Shown in pieces: positions 16,597-23,994 of a stretch of DNA of 64,000 nucleotides. Source of the DNA: JALYRV01 sp040902895 (lineage in GTDB: Bacteria > Acidobacteriota > Vicinamibacteria > Vicinamibacterales > SCN-69-37); assembly GCA_040902895.1 (NCBI GenBank), contig JBBDWL010000056.1, forward strand, positions 89,641-153,640. Reading direction: 5' to 3'. How positions within the stretch are numbered: position 1 is the stretch's first letter; every line of letters starts with the position of its first letter. The notes below the pieces were generated by a model. That model was not told the origin of the DNA. It saw only the letters and a list, made by a program, of their open reading frames with translations, and did not search any database. The translations under genes were made by a program, and so were the position numbers.

Positions 16597-16626
16597 TTGA
16601 CACGGCCTACTACAAGATAGTAGATT
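16597..16626 (+). promoter_or_regulatory. Promoter and BlaI-type operator of the blaI-M56-oar-VWA operon
   Basis: TTGACA (16597-16602) is a consensus -35. A candidate -10 TAGATT follows at 16621-16626 with an 18-base spacer. Between and overlapping them is the dyad CTACTA-CAAGA-TAGTAG (16607-16623), which contains the TACTACA half-site typical of BlaI/MecI-type operators. The GTG of the repressor gene is 24 bases downstream. The placement predicts autorepression by steric block of RNA polymerase. Confidence 0.65.
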
Positions 16627-16649
16627 CCGGGATGGCATAGGAGACGCGT

Positions 16650-17075
16650 GTGCCCAAGACGAGATTCACCAGGCTGGAACTGCAGATCCTCGAGGCGTTC
16701 TGGGCGAACGGAAAGGCCTCTATCCGGGAGATACAGGAGACGTTTCCGGAACCGCGCCCCGCCTACACGACGATTCAAACGGTCATCTATCGTCTGGAGC
16801 GAAAGAAGGCGCTGCGCCGGCTGCGGAAGATCAGCAACGCGCACATCTTCGAGCCGATCGTGGCCCGCGACGTCACGCGCCACGGGATGCTCGACGAAAT
16901 CCTGAGCTTCTTCGGCGGCAAGGCGCAGCCCATGATGGCGCAGCTCGCCGAGGCCGGAAAACTCACCCGCGACGACGTTCGTGAGCTCGAGCGGATCGTC
17001 AAGGCGCGTGATGAGCAGAAGCCCGGCCGCCTCCGCCAAGGCTCCGGCGAGCCAGGAACCAGGAGGACGACATGA
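16650..17075 (+). CDS. BlaI/MecI/CopY-family transcriptional repressor
   Basis: 141 residues from a GTG at 16650. The winged-helix domain has the family pattern LTRLELQILEAFWANGKASI in outline, then YTTIQTVIYRLERKKALRR. The expected protease-sensitive linker and C-terminal dimerisation helix follow (SFFGGKAQPMMAQLAEAGKL). In the known systems such repressors are cleaved or inactivated through a BlaR1/M56 membrane protease, and exactly such a protein is encoded next, overlapping by 4 bases (ATGA). A dyad operator lies upstream. The last 18 residues (KPGRLRQGSGEPGTRRTT) are encoded by repeat-like DNA and are probably a late addition. Confidence 0.92.
   Translation: MPKTRFTRLELQILEAFWANGKASIREIQETFPEPRPAYTTIQTVIYRLERKKALRRLRKISNAHIFEPIVARDVTRHGMLDEILSFFGGKAQPMMAQLAEAGKLTRDDVRELERIVKARDEQKPGRLRQGSGEPGTRRTT
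17025..17056. repeat. REP-like repeat at the 3' end of the BlaI gene
   Basis: The segment containing CGCCTCCGCCAAGGCTCCGG and CGAGCC resembles short GC-rich palindromic repeats that recur in environmental genomes. It encodes the RLRQGSGEPG tail outside the conserved repressor fold. It is assigned by pattern and position only. Confidence 0.3.
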
Positions 17076-18973
17076 TCGCCGCCTTCACGAATCATCTCTG
17101 GCAGTCGACTCTCTTTGTCCTGGCGGCCGCGCTTGTGGCCGCCGCGCTTCGTCAGAATGGCGCGCACGTGCGTCATGCGGTGTGGGTCGTCGCCTCGCTG
17201 AAGTTCCTCGTGCCTTTCGCATTGCTGATGAGTATTGGAGGCGCGCTCCCACGGCTGACGCCCGCCGTCACGCAGGTGGCGTCGCCGGCCGCGGCGGCAG
17301 CGCCGGAGCTCTCGCTCGCGGTGGATCGCATCGCCGAGCCGTTCACGGGCGATCTCTTCTCCTCAACGCCGGCGTCATCGACGCAGCCGGCGCCGGACTG
17401 GATCGCCATCGCGCTGTTGGCGACATGGGCGTGCGGATTCGTGCTGGTCGCGCTGATGCGGCTTCGGGAATGGCAGCGTATCCGGGCGGCGGTTCGCGCC
17501 AGCGCACCGATGCCGCTGACCGGTTCCGTTCCGGTTCGTGCAGCACCAGGACTGCTCGAGCCGGGCGTGGTCGGCGTGTGGCGTCCGGTATTGCTGATGC
17601 CGGCGGGGATCGAGCGTCATCTCACGCCGGCGCAGCTCCGCGCGGTGCTGGAACATGAGTTGTGTCACATCCGGCGTCGCGACAATCTCACAGCAGCGAT
17701 CCACATGGCCGTCGAAGCGGTGTTCTGGTTCCATCCGCTCGTGTGGTGGGTCGGGGCGCGGATGGTCGACGAGCGCGAGCGCGCCTGCGATGAGCAGGTG
17801 CTGCGCGTCTGCGGCGAGCCTCAGGCGTACGCCGAGAGCATCCTCAACGTCTGCAAGCTCTATGTCGAGTCGCCGCTCGCGTGCGTCTCTGGCGTTACGG
17901 GCTCGGATCTCAAGAAACGGGTCGCGGCCATCATGGTCAACCGCGTCGGGCTGCGATTGAACTTCGCCCGCAAGGCCGGGCTCACGATGGCGGCAACGCT
18001 GGCGGTCGTCCTGCCGGTTGCCGCCGGCATGCTGACCGCGCCGCTTCGCGCGTCGGATGCGCAGGCGCCCTCCTCGAAGTTCGACGTGGTCTCCATCAAG
18101 CCGTGTGCCGCGCCAAGCGGCCGAGCCCCCGCACCGCCGCGCGGTGCCCGCGGAGGCGCCGCACCCTGGGCCGCGCAGACGTCGCCGGGCTACGTGTATT
18201 GGGACTGCGTGACCCTGGCCCAGTTGATCGACCAGGCCTACTCTGGGGAAGACCATCCGCTCCTCAACACGGTCAGGCAGCCGCGGTCGGACTCGTTTCA
18301 ACCCAAGCGGGTCCGCGGCGGCCCGTCATGGACCGAGAGCGACAGGTTCACGGTCGAGGTCAAGGGCTCCATCGACCTCACGACACCCGCACTGGCAGGA
18401 CGGCAATCCCGGCTCCTGGCTGCGCTGCCCGCAGGCATGAGCCAGGCGCTGCGCGCCATGCTGGAAGATCGATTCCAGTTGAAGGTGCGTCGGGCGAAGG
18501 AACAGCAGGAAATGTACGCGCTGCGGATTGGGAAGAACGGCCTCAACAAGGAGCGCATGAAGCCGACGAAACCGGGCGACTGCCTGACGCCGGATGAGTA
18601 CTTCGCGGCCGATCCCGCGTCACGGGGGAGCAAGATCTGCGGCCGGATTTTCGTCAGCCTGACGTCCCAGGAGTTTGCCGGGTTCACGATGGCGGCGTTC
18701 GCCCAGACACTCTCGACCAGGATGGACCGTTACGTGCTCGACGAGACCGGCCTGGAGGGGCCATTCAACTTCGTCCTCCAAAACCCGCCATCGGGCTCCG
18801 CATCGGGCGAGGACCGCACCGTCCTCATGATCGAGGCGCTCGGGCTGCGGATCGAGCGGACGAAAGGGCCGGCAGAGTTCCTGGTCATCGAGAGCGTTCA
18901 GAAGCCGCGGCCTGACGCGCCCGCGCCTGACGCTGCGCCGCCGGCGCGTGCGAGAGGAGCCGCGGTGCGGTGA
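17072..18973 (+). CDS. M56 (BlaR1-like) membrane peptidase fused to a TIGR03435 domain
   Basis: 633 residues. The N-terminal 330 residues are an M56 peptidase: membrane helices near 10-28, 36-56 and 112-130, the zinc site HELCH (about 194-198) within VLEHELCHIRRRDN, the downstream ERACDEQV motif supplying the third ligand, and a fourth helix near 305-325 (AATLAVVLPVAAGML). From about 335 the protein turns into a TIGR03435 domain (FDVVSIKPC, LAQLIDQAY, DRFTVEVKG, MLEDRFQLKV, VLDETGLEGPFNFVL), expected outside the membrane where BlaR1 carries its penicillin sensor. It overlaps BlaI by 4 bases. The likely role is a signal-activated protease that inactivates the BlaI repressor, with TIGR03435 as sensor; the ligand is unknown. 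Confidence 0.9.
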   Translation: MIAAFTNHLWQSTLFVLAAALVAAALRQNGAHVRHAVWVVASLKFLVPFALLMSIGGALPRLTPAVTQVASPAAAAAPELSLAVDRIAEPFTGDLFSSTPASSTQPAPDWIAIALLATWACGFVLVALMRLREWQRIRAAVRASAPMPLTGSVPVRAAPGLLEPGVVGVWRPVLLMPAGIERHLTPAQLRAVLEHELCHIRRRDNLTAAIHMAVEAVFWFHPLVWWVGARMVDERERACDEQVLRVCGEPQAYAESILNVCKLYVESPLACVSGVTGSDLKKRVAAIMVNRVGLRLNFARKAGLTMAATLAVVLPVAAGMLTAPLRASDAQAPSSKFDVVSIKPCAAPSGRAPAPPRGARGGAAPWAAQTSPGYVYWDCVTLAQLIDQAYSGEDHPLLNTVRQPRSDSFQPKRVRGGPSWTESDRFTVEVKGSIDLTTPALAGRQSRLLAALPAGMSQALRAMLEDRFQLKVRRAKEQQEMYALRIGKNGLNKERMKPTKPGDCLTPDEYFAADPASRGSKICGRIFVSLTSQEFAGFTMAAFAQTLSTRMDRYVLDETGLEGPFNFVLQNPPSGSASGEDRTVLMIEALGLRIERTKGPAEFLVIESVQKPRPDAPAPDAAPPARARGAAVR

Positions 18974-21897
18974 CGATCCTGCCGGCGGTGATGGTGCTCG
19001 GCCTCATCGCCGCCTCCGCACCGTCATCAATGGACGCATCGGATCTGCCGGGCCGCGTGCTCTTCGCCGGCGCCGGCGTGCCGGGCGCCACCATTACCGC
19101 AACCCGTCTTCTCGACTCTGCTCCAACCCGTACCATCCTGTCGGCTGAGGACGGCACATTTCGTCTTGCGAACCTCGAGGACGGGACCTGGCGGGTGCGA
19201 ATCGAGATGCGCGGCTTCGTCACGGTCGAGCGTGACGTAGCGCTGCCGTTTACCGAGCCGGTCCTGTCGATCGCGCTGACGATGCGTTCGTACGAAGACA
19301 TCGTGGGGTCCGCCGGCTCGCCGAAGCCGATCGGTCCGCCAGAATCGCCGGTGAACGCGGCGAGCGATCCCGACATCGTCAACGGCAGTGTCACCAACGG
19401 CGCCGCCACACCCGTGGCCCAGTCGCGCGCGATGGGCAACAACCGCCCGCGCGGTGAACGAGTTTACAGGGGAGCGTTTACGACGGCGCTGGCGAATTCG
19501 GCCTGGAACGCGCGCCCGTATTCGTTTGGCGGATCGGCGGTATCGGCAGATACGGGCGACGTACAGCTGGCGTTCACGCTCCGCGGTCCTTTCCGGATTC
19601 CCTGGTTAATTAGGGACGGGCCGAACATGACGCTCTCGGTGCAGCGCGGCGTCACCAGCACCGCCACCGCGCAGTCGGCGATTATGCCGACCGAGGCCGA
19701 GCGCATCGGAGATTTCTCACATTCGACGGCGGTGATCCACGACCCCACGACCGGTCTGCCGTTCAGCGGCAACATGATTCCGCGGGATCGCATCGCGCCG
19801 CAGGCAGCGGCGCTGCTTGCCTACTACCCGTTGCCCAACACGCCGGCCGCCTCGGGCGCGAACTTTCAGCGGCCGATCGTGACGACCGCACGTGAAGATG
19901 CCGTCCGCTTCCAGATGGCGCTGGCGCCGTCGCGAAGAGACCGGATCGGCTGGGACATTTCCGGCCGGCGTACGATCACGGACGCCGTCAACATCTTCGG
20001 CTTCACGAACACACGCCGCCAGGCTGCCGCGGACGCGGGCGTCACCTGGACGCACTCGGTGTCGACGCGCCTGCAGCTGCGCGCCAGATATCAGTTCACG
20101 CGCACGGCGGCCACGCTGACGCCATTTTTCGCCAATCGCGCCAACGTGTCGGGCGACGCTGGCATCGCCGGCAACGAACAGCGTGCCGTCAACTGGGGTC
20201 CGCCGGCGCTCCTGTTTCCCACGATCGCTGACCTGCGTGACAGCGATTACGAGCGGTCTTCCACGATCACGCACGCCGTCAGCGCGTCGACGAACTGGCG
20301 GCCAGGGCGTCACAACATCAGCGCCGGCGGCGACATCCGTCCGGTCGCGTTCGATGTGTCGTCGCAGCCCGATCCGCGCGGCACGTTGTCGTTCACCGGC
20401 GCGGCAACCGGCGACGCGCTTGCCGATTTTCTGCTGGGTCTTCCCACTACGAGCGCAATCGCGTTCAGCGACGCCCGCACCGAGCTGCGAGGCGCGTCGT
20501 ATGCCGCGTTCGTCATGGACGACTTTCGCGTTGCTCCCGGCATCACGGTGAACGCCGGCGTGCGATGGGAGTACGAAGTGCCGTTCACCGAGGCGTCGGG
20601 CCGGCTGGTCAACTTCGACGTTGCCCCAGACTTCACGGCTGTCAGCCCGGTGCTGGCCACCAGTCCGGTTGGACCGCTGACCGGCCGCACGTATCCGGCG
20701 TCTCTTCTTCGTCCCGACAGGACCGGCATCCTGCCGCGCGTCGGCGTCTCGTGGCGACCGATCCTCGGATCGACGCTGGTCATCCGCGCCGGCTACGGTC
20801 TCTACCGCAATCTCGGCGGCTATCAATCTCTCGTGCAGCTGCTTGCGCAGCAGCCGCCGTTCTCGCGGACCTTCAGCGTGCAGAACAGCGCGGCGACGCC
20901 GCTGACGCTTGCCAATCCTTTCCCGGTCTCCCTGCCCTCGAACTCGAACACGTTCGCGATCGATCCGGACTTCAGGGTGGGATTCGTCCACTCGTGGCAG
21001 GCGACGGCGCAGCGTGAGTTCCCGGCGTCGATGACGATCATCGCCGGGTACTTCGGCGACAAAGGCACGCATCTGATGCAGGCGTTCCTGCCGAACACAT
21101 ATCCCGCCTTCGCCGTTCCGGCTTCGGCGGGGCAAGCCGGTCCCTCGGGATTTGTCTACGTGACGTCGAACGGCACGTCGAACCGCCACGCGGTCCAACT
21201 CTCAGCGCGCCGGCGGCTGCGCAATGGATTCGGGGCCGGCGTTCAGTACACGCTGGCGAAGGCGACCGACAACGCGGCGACGTTCAACAGCCGATCGATC
21301 ACGCCCGCATCGCTCGTCATCGCGCAGGACTGGCTCAATCCCAATGCCGAACGCGGGCCTTCGTCCTTCGATCAGCGGCATGTCGTAGCGATGCAGGTGC
21401 AGTATTCAACCGCCGCGGGTCTGACCGGGGGCAGCCTCGCCGAGAGCGTGACGGGGTCATTGTTCAGAGGCTGGACGATTGAGCTGGAGATGAACGCCGG
21501 CAGCGGCCTGCCATTCACGCCGGTGACGTTCGAGGCGATCCCGGGCACGGGATTCGTAGGCGTGCGGCCGCGCCTCACCGGTGTGTCGCCGGAGCCGGCG
21601 GCGCCGGGGTCCTACGCAAACGCCGAGGCATTCGCGGCGCCGTTTCCAGGCAGCTGGGGCGACGCCGGGCGCAACTCGATTCGCGGGCCGGCGCCGTTCT
21701 CGATGAACATGGCGATCTCGCGATCGTTCCAGCTGCCCAGGCAGCTTCGTCTCGACTGGCGCGTCAACGTGACGAACGTGCTCAACCGCGTCACCTTCTC
21801 GACGATCAACACGACGGTGGCGAGCCCGCAGTTCGGCATGCCGACACGCGCGAATCCCATGCGCCGCATTCACACCAGCCTGCTGTTCGGGTTCTAA
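18970..21897 (+). CDS. Oar-like TonB-dependent receptor / outer-membrane barrel
   Basis: 975 residues from a GTG at 18970 that overlaps the upstream stop by 4 bases (GTGA). A signal-like N-terminus is followed by a carboxypeptidase-regulatory-like beta-sandwich (about 28-95: GRVLFAGAGVPGATITATRL, GTFRLANLEDGTWRVRIEMR). The rest is a long beta-barrel with many alternating aromatic strands (LQLRARYQFTR, NAGVRWEYEVPF, LDWRVNVTNVLN), ending in LLFGF with a C-terminal Phe. This is the OmpA-related Oar type abundant in Acidobacteria. It should sit in the outer membrane and move or bind large substrates such as proteins or glycans. Its place in the BlaI/M56 operon suggests induced expression. Confidence 0.85.
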   Translation: MTILPAVMVLGLIAASAPSSMDASDLPGRVLFAGAGVPGATITATRLLDSAPTRTILSAEDGTFRLANLEDGTWRVRIEMRGFVTVERDVALPFTEPVLSIALTMRSYEDIVGSAGSPKPIGPPESPVNAASDPDIVNGSVTNGAATPVAQSRAMGNNRPRGERVYRGAFTTALANSAWNARPYSFGGSAVSADTGDVQLAFTLRGPFRIPWLIRDGPNMTLSVQRGVTSTATAQSAIMPTEAERIGDFSHSTAVIHDPTTGLPFSGNMIPRDRIAPQAAALLAYYPLPNTPAASGANFQRPIVTTAREDAVRFQMALAPSRRDRIGWDISGRRTITDAVNIFGFTNTRRQAAADAGVTWTHSVSTRLQLRARYQFTRTAATLTPFFANRANVSGDAGIAGNEQRAVNWGPPALLFPTIADLRDSDYERSSTITHAVSASTNWRPGRHNISAGGDIRPVAFDVSSQPDPRGTLSFTGAATGDALADFLLGLPTTSAIAFSDARTELRGASYAAFVMDDFRVAPGITVNAGVRWEYEVPFTEASGRLVNFDVAPDFTAVSPVLATSPVGPLTGRTYPASLLRPDRTGILPRVGVSWRPILGSTLVIRAGYGLYRNLGGYQSLVQLLAQQPPFSRTFSVQNSAATPLTLANPFPVSLPSNSNTFAIDPDFRVGFVHSWQATAQREFPASMTIIAGYFGDKGTHLMQAFLPNTYPAFAVPASAGQAGPSGFVYVTSNGTSNRHAVQLSARRRLRNGFGAGVQYTLAKATDNAATFNSRSITPASLVIAQDWLNPNAERGPSSFDQRHVVAMQVQYSTAAGLTGGSLAESVTGSLFRGWTIELEMNAGSGLPFTPVTFEAIPGTGFVGVRPRLTGVSPEPAAPGSYANAEAFAAPFPGSWGDAGRNSIRGPAPFSMNMAISRSFQLPRQLRLDWRVNVTNVLNRVTFSTINTTVASPQFGMPTRANPMRRIHTSLLFGF
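21118..21142. repeat. REP-like segment within the Oar-like gene
   Basis: CCGGCTTCGGCGGGGCAAGC followed by CGG resembles the palindromic repeat seen in the VWFA gene of the same operon and encodes a Ser/Gly/Ala-rich loop (PASAGQAGPSG) between barrel strands. It is tentative. Confidence 0.3.
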
Positions 21898-21899
21898 CC

Positions 21900-23966
21900 G
21901 TGCGGCGACTGCTTGCGGCGTGGCTGATCGTGGCTGGTCCGCTCGACGGCCCGCAGCAGCAGACGCCACCGGCGACGTTTCGCAGCTCCACGCATCTGAT
22001 CCTTCAAACCGTCAGCGTGACGGACGCGCAAGGCAGGCCGATCCGCGGACTCACCGCGCGCGACTTCATCATCACGGAAGATGGCCGGCGGCAGCAGGTG
22101 GCGTTCGTCGACTACGAGGAACTGGACACGACGCCGCTCGCGCCCATGACTTTCATCGCTCCTGTCATGCCCGAGACGGTGCCGATGCCGGCGCAGGACG
22201 ATACCAGGTATCGAGGACGCCGCCTGCTGATCTTCTATTTCGATCTGGCCGGCATGGATTTCTTTGACAAGGGCCGGGCCTTTGGCGGCGCTGCTGATTA
22301 CATCAACAGGCGCATGACGGCGGCGGACATGATCGCGGTCATGGCGTTTCAGGGGCGCGGCGTCGAGCTGAGGCTGGACTTCACCGACGATCGAGCCGCG
22401 CTCGCAGAGATGATGCGGCAACTCGAGATCGAGGCCGGCGATGCACGGCTGGGCGTGTTGGGATCGTTCGATTCCGGCGGCGGTGCGTTCGGCGAGGACG
22501 CCGGCACGTTCAATCTGTTCTCAATCGATCGGCAGCTGAGCGCCCTGCAGACCGCGGTCACCGACCTGGCGCCGCTGCCGCAGGCAAAGACCCTGATCTA
22601 TTTCGCGTCGGGCCTGGGCGATGCCGGCACCGACAACATGGCGCAGCTGCGCGCGACGGTGAACGCCGCCGTACGCGCCAACGTCACGCTCAATCCCATC
22701 GACACGCGCGGACTGCAGGCCACGCCGCCGATGGGCGATGCCTCACGGTCGTCACCGGGCGGCGTCGGCATGTTCTCGGGCGCAACCGCGCAGGGCATGG
22801 TCATGCGAGCTGATCGCGAGCGGGATGTCCTCTTCGCGATCGCGAAGGACACCGGCGGCCGCGCGACGTTCGACAGCAACGATCTGGGCCTCGGGATCGC
22901 CGACATCGCGCGATCGATCGCCGGCTATTACATCCTCGGCTACTACACGACGAACACCGCGGCCGACGGCCGGTACCGGCGCGTCAAGGTCGCCCTCGCC
23001 AACGGCATGGCGGCGGACCTGTCGTACCGACGGGGGTTCTACGGCAGCAAGGACTACGGCACGTTCAACGCCTTCGACAAGGAGCGCCAGCTCGCCGACG
23101 CGCTGATGTTCGAGGATCCGATCACCGACATTCCGATGGCGATGGAGCTCCACTACTTCCAGATCAGCAGCGCGGAGTACTTCGTGCCGATCTCCATCCG
23201 CATGCCCGCGAGCGAGATCGCGCAGCTGCAGCCGAAGGGATCCACGCGCGCGATCCTCGACATGATCGGCGAGATCAAGGACGAGCACGGCGTCACGATG
23301 CGGAACTCGCGCGACAAGCTGGAGTTCACGCTGGAGCCCGATGGCGCGAGCGGCGTGCGGCGGCCGATTCAGTACGAGACCGGGTTCTCGCTTCTGCCGG
23401 GCAGCTATGTCATCAAGGTGCTCGCCCGTGACGCGACGACCGGCCGCATCGGCACGTTCCTGCGCCCATTCTCGATTCCGAACCTTGTGCGCGAGCAGGT
23501 GCGTCTGCCGACAAGCACGGTAATGCTCACGCAGCAGCGCGTTGCCAGCACCGACGCGCTCTTCACCGTCAAACAGAAGATTCCTGTGGAGGTCGCGAAT
23601 CCGCTCTTCCATCAGGGCCAAAGGCTCGTCGCGAGCGTCACGCGCACCTTCAGCCAGGGCCGTCCGCTGTACGTGTTCCTTCACGCGTACCCCGCGCCTT
23701 CGCCGAAGGCTACGGCGGGGCGGGCCGCATCTGCGATGCGGCCGATCGCCGCATTCGTGGCGTTCTACCGTGACGGTGTAAAGATCTTCGAGACCGACCC
23801 GGTTGGCGTCACTGAGGGGGATCCGAAACTCGAGGCCCTGCCGATTCGGCTGACCGTGCCGCTCGCGAGTCTCGAGCCTGGCGGCTACGAGTGTCAGGTG
23901 ACCGTGCTCGATCCGGCCGGCGAGCGCGCGGCATTCTGGCGAGCTGCGATGGTGATCGTGCGTTAG
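21900..23966 (+). CDS. VWFA-related acidobacterial protein (TIGR03436)
   Basis: 688 residues from a GTG two bases after the Oar stop. A signal-like N-terminus leads to the family opening VSVTDAQGRPIRGLTARDFI, then a von Willebrand A-like fold: RRLLIFYFDLAGMDFFDKGR holds a partial metal-site strand, TLIYFASGLGD a later one, and AIAKDTGGRATFDSND and YYILGYYTT are typical of TIGR03436. The C-terminal 250 residues are beta-rich with no recognised domain. The family is secreted and uncharacterised; VWA folds usually mediate protein binding. It is the last gene of the BlaI/M56/Oar operon, so it may work with the outer-membrane receptor. Residues about 599-612 come from a repeat-like insert. Confidence 0.88.
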   Translation: MRRLLAAWLIVAGPLDGPQQQTPPATFRSSTHLILQTVSVTDAQGRPIRGLTARDFIITEDGRRQQVAFVDYEELDTTPLAPMTFIAPVMPETVPMPAQDDTRYRGRRLLIFYFDLAGMDFFDKGRAFGGAADYINRRMTAADMIAVMAFQGRGVELRLDFTDDRAALAEMMRQLEIEAGDARLGVLGSFDSGGGAFGEDAGTFNLFSIDRQLSALQTAVTDLAPLPQAKTLIYFASGLGDAGTDNMAQLRATVNAAVRANVTLNPIDTRGLQATPPMGDASRSSPGGVGMFSGATAQGMVMRADRERDVLFAIAKDTGGRATFDSNDLGLGIADIARSIAGYYILGYYTTNTAADGRYRRVKVALANGMAADLSYRRGFYGSKDYGTFNAFDKERQLADALMFEDPITDIPMAMELHYFQISSAEYFVPISIRMPASEIAQLQPKGSTRAILDMIGEIKDEHGVTMRNSRDKLEFTLEPDGASGVRRPIQYETGFSLLPGSYVIKVLARDATTGRIGTFLRPFSIPNLVREQVRLPTSTVMLTQQRVASTDALFTVKQKIPVEVANPLFHQGQRLVASVTRTFSQGRPLYVFLHAYPAPSPKATAGRAASAMRPIAAFVAFYRDGVKIFETDPVGVTEGDPKLEALPIRLTVPLASLEPGGYECQVTVLDPAGERAAFWRAAMVIVR
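23694..23725. repeat. REP-like palindromic insert in the VWFA gene
   Basis: GCGCCTTCGCCGAAGGCTAC and the following GGCGGGGCGGG form small stems (CCTTCGCCGAAGG is a near-perfect dyad). It encodes AYPAPSPKATAGRAAS, which interrupts otherwise regular beta strands (PLYVFLHAY / RPIAAFVAFY). The reading frame is preserved. Confidence 0.45.
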
Positions 23967-23994
23967 ACGGCTTCGACTGGCCGGCGATTGCGGC

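Noticed and set aside
19717..21198. 493-codon minus-strand frame
   Set aside because: Arg-rich shadow of the Oar-like gene with no motif and no start signal.
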